Assembly (NCBI GenBank): GCA_030015575.1
Contig: JASDDO010000006.1
Span: forward strand, 378,222,137-378,286,136
Length of the DNA: 64,000 nt
Direction: 5' to 3'
From: Agapanthus africanus
Taxonomy: Eukaryota; Streptophyta; Magnoliopsida; Asparagales; Amaryllidaceae
Positions 56,519-64,000 of the stretch are shown in pieces (the stretch's first letter is position 1; each line of letters begins with the position of its first letter). A model generated the notes under the pieces. It was given only the letters and a program-made list of their open reading frames with translations, was not told the origin of the DNA and ran no database searches. The position numbers and the translations under genes were made by a program.

Positions 56519-59182
56519 TCATAGCAAGTGATCACCGCGGCGATCCAAGCACTAACCGCCGTCCTCCCCACAACGGAGGCGCGGATGGATCCCCTCCTCT
56601 CCCGAATGCCATTCACGCACTGTCTGCGCGAATAGATCGGCTCGCGTCCGTCGTGGATGCGCTTGTCCGTGTCCAAACGGCGGGACAAGCTTCCCAAGTC
56701 GCCGCTCCCCCACCTCGGGAGCGACACATAGCGAGAGAAGACACTACCTAAGCCGGCACATCCGAGCACCGCCTCGCTATCTCCGGTGGCCACAGATCCC
56801 CCGTGGCGACCAATTCGATGACCCGGTAGGCACCACACAGCTCGACGCCGAGGTCTTATAAAAGAGCGCCCCGCCCTGTGGCCCATCACGCTCCCATCCC
56901 TCCCGAGGAGGTGTCGGTCAGCTCACCTGCTCTCAGGCATGGCCGGCGCCCTCTCCCTCGACAGGTTCGCGCGGACGGGACTCACCACGGTAGCTCGAGG
57001 ATGACCTCGCCAGGGGACCTAAGGAAACTCATTGAACGGAACTGGAACCGCGGCCAGACGCAGGTCGCCAGCAGTAGGGGCCATAAATCCGAGTATGCCG
57101 GATCCTCAAGATACCACGACCGACTCGATACCCTCGAAAAGAATATCGAGGGTATAAATTGGAAGAGTCGTCCTTCAAGCAATGGGGCTAGGTATGCCAC
57201 CGACTCGCTTACAAGGCCTTTCACTGAAGAGCTGCTCGCTGTCCACGTCTCTTCCAAGAACAAGCCTCCAAAGGTATCACTCTTCGACGGAAAGTCTGAC
57301 CCGAAAGACCACTTGGACGCGTTCACGACAGGGATGAGCTTTCAGGACAACTCCGACGCTGCACAATGCCGTGCATTCCCCACCACTCTCATCCTCTCTG
57401 GACGAGACTGGTTCCGAGGACTCACGCCATGCTCCATCTCTACCTTTGATGAGCAGGCCGCCCAATTCCTCGGTTATTTCATCAGGAACAGACGGCAAAA
57501 GCGGACCGTCGACCGCCTCTTCACCATAAAGAGTGGGAACAGGGAGTCTTTCAAGGGATACGTCACCCGCTTATACAACGCTCTTCTTGAGGTCCCGGAG
57601 CACCGGGACGAGACGTTCATCACGGCCCTTAGGGTCGAGTCTTAGGCACAAGGAGTGGCTCTGCTCCTTTGCATTAGCGCAACCTAAGACCATGGCCGAG
57701 GTAAAATCCTGGACCGAACAAAAGATCCATCTCGAGTCCGAGGTGAACGCGAACCTACCCCGGACCGATCAGGCCGATCAAAAGAAGAGAGCTAGAGAAG
57801 AGATAAAGAAGATTGACCGGCCAAAGCTGTACTCCCCAAAATTCCAGGAGTATACCCCACTCAACATCTCCCAGACAGAGCTGTTGGAGGAGGCGAAGGG
57901 CGAGAGATTCTTCAAACTCCCCCCGGTCAACAATAAGGCGGCTAAACAGACACGAGGCCCCTATTGCACTTTCCACAGGTCGCAGGGACACCCCACCGAA
58001 AACTGCAAACAGCTCCGAGATTACATTGAGGAGTTAATTCGCTCTGGGCACCTGGCAAAATACTTGCGGGAAAAGAGACAAGCAGACCGAGAGCAAGAGC
58101 AGTGTCCCCCCCCCAGCGAGTTGATGATCAGCCAAATCATGGTCATATCAGCGGGGGGTGCGCCTGGAGCCGGCGTGATCCGACGCCTCCCGCCGGTCGA
58201 AAGGACAAGCTGCAAGCCCATGAAGAGGACCAAAGCAGCCGAGCCCATCACCTTTACCGACGAGGATCTCCACGGGATATCCTTTTCTCACAACGACCCC
58301 CTGGTGATTACAGCGCGCAGGTCCACCGCTACGAGCTTCAAAGGATACTGGTCGACTCTAGGAGCTCGGCAGACATCCTCTTCTATGACTGCTTCCTACG
58401 TATGGGGCTTAGCCCATCGGACCTGAGGCCGACCACCCACATCCTGTCTGTGTTTACTAACCACTCCATCCCGGCGGAAGGAGTGGTCAACCTCCTACTT
58501 AATATCGGGGAGGCAGGCCGTACACGTACCGTGCCTATGGAGCTCATCGTCGCCAAAATTCCATTAGCCTACAATATCCTCCTGGAACGCCCGACGCTGA
58601 ACTCTCTCTGGGCCCAGATATCAACCTACCACCTCGCGATCAAGTTTCCACTCGACCAAGGTGGATAAGGACGGGCCTACGGGAACCAGCAAACCGCAAA
58701 AATTTGCTTCACAGCGACATCTATGCCCGAGGAGCGAGGCGATGACCTTGAAGGCACGGAGGATTTCAGGGGGTCCTTGGATACTCGGGACGAGCAAAAA
58801 GAGATCTGAGAAGCCCCGGTAGAGCCGCTAACGGAGATTCCCCTCGTCGAAGGGGACAATGAACGAACCGTCCAAATTGGATCACGCTTAACAGGGGCCC
58901 GACACGACGACCTTGTCCGCTTCCTCAAGGGGAACTCGGACGTGTTCGCTTGGGCGCCCGCCGACATGCCTGGGATCGACCCAAAAGTGATCTCACATAA
59001 GCTTGGGGTCGACCGACGGTCCGACCCGTCAGGAAGAAGAAACGAAGTTTCGCCCCGATCAAACAAAAGGCGATCAAGGACAAAGTTGACAGGTTGCTCG
59101 TAGCCAACTTCGTTCGAAACGTGGCCTACTCAAAATGGCTGGCGAATGTGGCAATGGTTAAAAAGGCGAGCGGGAAGTGGCA
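56519..59182 (+). pseudogene. Element D gag-pol (Tat/Retand-type), decayed and cut in RT
   Basis: Gag N-terminus near 56580 (LPNAIHALSARIDRLASVVD) with a TAA at 56749-56751, then a core at 57210-57645 (PFTEELLA, KVSLFDGKSDPKDHLDAFTT, RAFPTTL, TVDRLFTIKSGNRESFKGYV). A frameshift near 57640 leads to MAEVKSWTEQKI and a zinc-binding stretch YCTFHRSQGHPTENCKQL (near 57960). Another shift near 58310 gives the protease, where ILVDSRSSADILF has Arg in place of the catalytic-motif Gly. A third leads to pre-RT sequence (DVFAWAPADMPGIDP). The RT start WLANVAMVKKASGKWH is cut at 59182 by T1b. It would have encoded a full gag-pol polyprotein. Confidence 0.85.
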
Positions 59183-60715
59183 TATTCAGTCGAAAATATT
59201 GTACATTTGATATGACGTTTTCCTTACTATTTCTATATAATAAAAGGTGTTTATTATAAATATGACACATATGAGGGTTTATCTGTAAAAATACTATTTT
59301 CATGTGTTTATATATTATAATTAACATTATGAAGGAAAATGTAAGCATATAATATCTATATAATATTTAATCCGTTTAAATATGCTTACCTTATCAAATA
59401 TCTTAAACCAATTTTCTAAAACTATAATATCATGTCAAATGGTTAAGATAATATCTCAATAAAAACAAATTCTACTAATATTAATTATTGAGACATTGTG
59501 CAGAAATTATATCAGGACTGGAATCAAGGAAATTCAAGCTATCGAGATCAAATCTGCAGAAATCTTAAAGTATATCAAAAAAATCAATTCTGGCAGAGAC
59601 TTAGAGAAGATTTTCAGATTCCAAATATCAAATAGTCTATAGGTGTCACCAGAAGAGGCCACTGGAGAAATGAACCCAATATCCCTCTACCCCACCGCGG
59701 ATCCGCCACCAAACCCAACCAATGGTCGCGGTTCCGCCGCAATATTGAGAAGTTGGGATTTTGGATTTTTACAGTGGGATCCTAACAATTAGTTACCATA
59801 TTAGGAAACTAGGGTTCTGGCTCTTTGACTATAAATAAGGACCGAGAGCCTCTTGGAAAAATCATCAAACCGACACGATCATGAAGTCCACGACGGCTCA
59901 AGAATCCTGGTTGATCATCGACAGTTCATCTACCTTCTTAAGAATAGATCGAGAAGCAAACTAGGATTTTGTAATCATTTTCTAAAGGAACAAAGTGTAC
60001 TTGATCTTGTTGATTAATAAAGATAGTTTTATTCTACTGCATTTTATTTTCTTCATGATTTCTATCTTTTCTTTTCCCAACATGCGCGAGTAATTCTCCG
60101 CTTGTTAGGGTTCGTAGGATTAGGATAGATTAATAGATGATGAAGATCCTAAACTCTTTCTACGTCCTATAAAGTTTATAAACTTTATCAAAAGAATGGT
60201 TAACATCCTAATCGGGCGCGCTATCAATTCATTGATATTCATGACCACGATTAGATATTAGATTAACAATTGTTTTGGTAAAGGCTGGACATGAACGGAG
60301 ATCCATGTCAAGGTAGGGGTTAAGAGTAGGAACCCTTTTCCCTCCAGAAACCCTAATCTACATGCATCACTGTCGATCTAGTTTTAAATCTATTAAACGA
60401 TAAGAGGAGCGATCTTTAATTAATCATCCATGACTATTAAATCTTAACGAACCCTACAAGCCCCCTTCTAATATAAAACCTACATCCGTAGTTAATCTAG
60501 ATCTATATCCTGCATCCGTATTTGACATGGATCTAAAATTTACAACCATTCTTCACTATTCATTATTCTTCCTCCTTTTCTAATCAACACGTCTAAAGTA
60601 AGATTAAAAGATTCAACGTTTTCCTGAGGACGACCCGTACTCATCTCGGTCTAGCTACACGCGACACCGTTATTGATTGTGGTTACAACGCAACTCCAAA
60701 AATATCAACCAATCA
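59183..60715 (+). mobile_element. 5' LTR of Athila-like element T1b (1533 bp)
   Basis: Starts TATTCAGTCGAAAATATTG (TG mutated to TA) and ends ..CAACCAATCA. It follows the T1a LTR closely from position 30 onward, including the CCGCGGATCCGCC word near 59696 and TATAAATA at 59830-59837. The target sequence just left is TGGCA (59178-59182). The 3' LTR is off-window. Confidence 0.9.
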
Positions 60716-60717
60716 AA

Positions 60718-60735
60718 TGGCGCCGTTGCCGGGGA
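60718..60735 (+). other. T1b primer-binding site (tRNA-Asp type)
   Basis: A perfect TGGCGCCGTTGCCGGGGA two bases after the LTR. There is a single copy, unlike T2. Confidence 0.92.
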
Positions 60736-61803
60736 TACGTGCGTAATTTTTTATTCTTACTATTTGTGTTGAATTCTTATTCGATCAATATCATAAATAA
60801 AACAAAACTGCAAATTGTATATTTAACGATTATTATGTGAATTTTGCAAGGGGATCTGGAGTCACAAACTTAAGAAAACAGAGATTCAGAGACATTCATC
60901 AAGATCCAAAGGAGCAAAGGAGGCCACGTAGCAAAACTTTTCACCAGATCTCCTAAGTAGGCGGCAAAACCGCGGCAAGAAAAGCCAATTGGCGGCGGAA
61001 CCGCGGCTTTCTAGGGGAATTAGTGTTGCAAACTTCTCTGGTATCTTTTCTATATCCTTCTCTCTCCTCTGAAATCCAATAAAATATCTTTTCTGCAGGA
61101 TTCTTTGCAAAATATCGCTGCGCAAAAACCTTTTTGCAAGTTTTGTTTTGCGGTTTGTTTTTGCATATTTTAATACGGACATTAAGAGGCAAAGACCAAA
61201 TTCAGATTAGGTGGGGATTTCATCACCCTTCCTAGGCCCCACAAATCACAAAACGAGCATCCGCATCAACTCTACATTAATTAAAAAATATTTAGACAAG
61301 ACTTTAAGGACCGTCATGCTCAAATAGGACAGAGGAAGGTCGTGGGTAATCTATCACTTATCCGCATTATTTTTGTAGTGTCTAGCAAGTGTGTCTAAGG
61401 CAAGCGGTTACTTAATTAGGCCCGCTATTTTCGGTGATTCGTATAGCGAATACCTTCCACTTACCTGGCACTTACCTGACCACATGAGTATTAAAAAGGT
61501 GGCAGAGAATTGATCCTACGGCTTGTCTTTTTGAAGTCTAGGAGCGGTCTGGAAACTTGACCTAGATAACCTTAGTTCTAGGGTTGTTTGTACATTTTTG
61601 TGTGATTTGTCTTGAGTCCCACCTTTTTCAAAAACAAACCAATTTTAAATCACACATACGCTGTCACTTGCGCTAAAACCGTTTAGTGCATGCTCGGCTG
61701 GACACGGGATTCTAGTGCCCGTATTGTCCGCGTTTCAGCTATCGACTCCGAAGTTGGTGCTTCTTCATCTTCTTTTCCCCCACCATCCACCACATCGACC
61801 GAG
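60736..61803 (+). other. T1b leader
   Basis: About 1.07 kb, similar to 18847-19910. GC-rich pair near 60959-61008 (GGCAAAACCGCGGC and GGCGGAACCGCGGC) and the conserved leader block at about 61210-61590. No coding frame is supported. Confidence 0.6.
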
Positions 61804-64000
61804 ATGGACGTTACTCTATCAGATTATAACACCACCCTGCCACCGCCCGTAGTGCGCAGAATCCACCGCGCATTTCTCTCCAAGAGAGATGTTATCCTAT
61901 ACGCGGTCCACTTCCTACCTGTCTATCCATTCCACCAGCCAACGGGGATAATTTTGAAATTAAACCCCACTATATCAACCTGTTGCCCAAATTTCATGGG
62001 CTCGAGTCTGAAGACGCATACGTTTTTATCACCAAATTCGAAAACGTATGCGCAATGATGGGTACTTCACAACTGTCCGTGGATGCTATGCGCTTGCGTC
62101 TTCTCCCGTTCACTTTGTGCGACTTGGCAGAAAAATGGCTTTATAATACTGTCGCACACTCTATTACCAATTGGGATGAATTCGTGATAGCATTCCTTAA
62201 AAAAATTTACCCCAATCATAAGACTGCCCGTGTTAGGAGCGAAATCAACCAGTTTACCCAGCTTCCCAATGAACCATTTTGGAAGTGCTTTGAACGGTTC
62301 AAGAATTTGCTTGTCCAGTGTCCTCATCATGGAATACATAGATGGGATCTGTGCCGAATTATATATGAAGGCATTAACCCAGCGACAAAGCAGATGCTTG
62401 AAACCATGTGTCAATGCAATTTCATGTCCAAAGACGATGGTGAAGCCTGGAAATATCTGTAAGATCTCGATGAAAACACTTTGCAGTAGTAAAGTGTTAG
62501 ACCACCTTCTAGGGGAGGTATCCATCAGCTCGATGTTTCCATAGCCGTAAAAGCCAAAATGGTAGCAATACAAAAGAAACTCGAGACTATGGAGAACAAA
62601 TTCTCATCAATCTCCCTAAACCAGGTTACGCTTCCTAAGACTGTATGTGGTTGATGTTCCGGTCCATCACATCTGACAGAAGAATGTCCTTCAAATGCAC
62701 CGTTTCAATGTCAAGAACACACTAATGCTACTTTTCAGCAACGACCTAGAAACGATTCTTATTCTTCCACATACAATCAGGGGTGGAGGAATCATCCTAA
62801 CTTTGCTTGGAACAAAAACCAAAACCAAAATCAAAACTAGTTCCAAAGCAATTATCAAAGACCTCCACCACAGCAACAGCAACCACCACCACAGAGTCAG
62901 CACCCCTTTCAATCGCAACCTTTTCAAAACCTGGCCAATAATTCTTTCTAAACGGCCAGGAATGAAAACTCATCTGCACTCGAACGAAGCGTGGATATGT
63001 TTATTAAACATTCCATGCAATCGACAGACGAAATAAAGTCTTCTATCCGATCTTTAACACAGACCACCAACTCCCACGGTGAGAGTATAAAATCGATAGA
63101 AGCACAACTTGCACAAATAAATACCGCGATGAGTGCGAGAGAAAAAGGGAAACTTCAATCTCAACCTCTACCGAATCCTGGCCACTCACAAAATCATAAT
63201 GTGAGTGTCGTCGCCATGTTGAGATCGGGAAGAGTGCTAGATAACCAAGTGGGTGAACATGTTGATGAACACGTCGGTGATATTAATGATACCCCGGCTT
63301 CTACTTCTTCCCCTAATTCGTCTAGTCTCCCACCTTCTTTCGAGCCTATTCTCCATTTTTCACAAGGCTCGAACACTCCGCCCACTTCCTCGAATCTACC
63401 TAAAACGATCCCCACTCCAATTCTGGGATCGATTCCATCCCCATAAGCTTCTCCACAAATGTTGGACCCAAGACTTATTGATAAAGCTCCTTTTCCAAAC
63501 AGGTTGAGGGCCAACAAACCTAACGCACAAATGGAGAAAGTTGTGGAAATGTTTAAGCAAGTTAACATAAATTTCCCTCTCCTAAATGCTATTCAACAAG
63601 TTCTGTCTTATGCGAAAATCCTTAAGGACTTGTGCACTAGGAAAAGAAAAACTCAAGTGCCGAAAAAGGTATTCATGACAAGTAATGTGTGCACAGCTTT
63701 TACCCAACAATTTCCTAAGAAACGTAAGGACCCCGGTTGTCCTAAAATATCTATAACTATTGGGGGTAAAAGCATCAATCATGCTCTACTTGACCTTGGC
63801 GCTAGTGTTAACTTGCTGCCATATTCCGTCAATGAGCAGCTAGGTATAGGAGAGTTGAAACCTGCCCACTGCACTCTCCAGATGGCAGATCGATATATCT
63901 CCCAACCTAGGGGTGAAATAGAGGATGTGTTAATCAAAGTCGGGGAATTCATATTCCCTGTGGACTTTATTGTTTTAGATACACAGCCTGTAGTGAACCC
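61804..64000 (+). pseudogene. T1b gag-protease, runs off the right edge
   Basis: Gag start MDVTLSDYNTTLPPP at 61804. A one-base loss near 61850 breaks the first frame. In the gag frame the position that is TGA in T1a and T2 is TGT (QERCYP, near 61890). The core follows (NLLPKFHGLESEDAYVF from about 61975), with stops at 62460-62462, two near 62489, inside the knuckle near 62654, and near 62838, 62948 and 63444. The protease has its Asp at 63792 (DLGASVNLLPYSV) and the window ends inside the domain at DTQPVVNP. Whether RT follows cannot be seen. It is the most stop-ridden of the four gag-protease copies. Confidence 0.85.

Overview
The window looks like a transposon-packed stretch of a flowering-plant (probably dicot) nuclear genome, most likely heterochromatic or pericentromeric. 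The DNA is AT-rich. Almost every kilobase can be assigned to LTR retrotransposons or a CACTA DNA transposon, and the only host-like gene is a truncated F-box gene. No rRNA gene, functional tRNA gene or CRISPR array was seen. I cannot name the species.

Layout from reading LTR ends, target-site duplications (TSDs), primer-binding sites (PBS) and polypurine tracts (PPT): the host DNA of this window is a CACTA element (terminus at 54238, transposase on the minus strand at about 49440-51960) whose far end lies left of the window. Into it went a Tat-like Ty3/gypsy element 'B' (3' LTR 16641-17335 plus 44499-46153) and a solo LTR of a third gypsy-type family (46232-49039, TSD CAAAC). Element B was hit by a minus-strand Copia element (LTR 13411-15400, decayed pol 8641-13397, partial 3' LTR 8239-8640). 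That partial LTR carries a reversed gypsy-type LTR fragment (6123-8238), which in turn carries a second Tat-like element 'A' (LTR 2887-6122, decayed gag 1-2738, minus strand). This is five levels of nesting.

The 3' LTR of B was also hit by an Athila-like element, T1a (17336-44493, TSD GATAT). T1a contains a Copia solo LTR (22472-24623, TSD GAACT). Its 3' LTR contains a 16.7-kb array of a second Athila-like subfamily, T2 (26869-43552, TSD GGATC). T2 has the unusual structure LTR-internal-LTR-internal-LTR, with three LTRs of 1847 bp each. T1 and T2 both encode only a gag-protease frame (gag core, CCHC knuckle, aspartic protease). Reverse transcriptase, RNase H and integrase are absent, so they are non-autonomous and would need those functions in trans.

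Right of the CACTA terminus come about 1.1 kb of unassigned DNA, an F-box gene cut after about 80 codons by a Tat/Retand-type element (LTR about 55630-56453, decayed gag-pol 56519-59182), and inside that pol the start of another Athila-like element, T1b (LTR 59183-60715), which runs off the right edge. All retroelement reading frames seen carry stops or frameshifts. The main points of interest are the T2 tandem structure and its triple PBS, the gag-protease-only lineage, palindrome-dense Tat LTRs with G-box arrays, and a tRNA-like block in the third LTR family.
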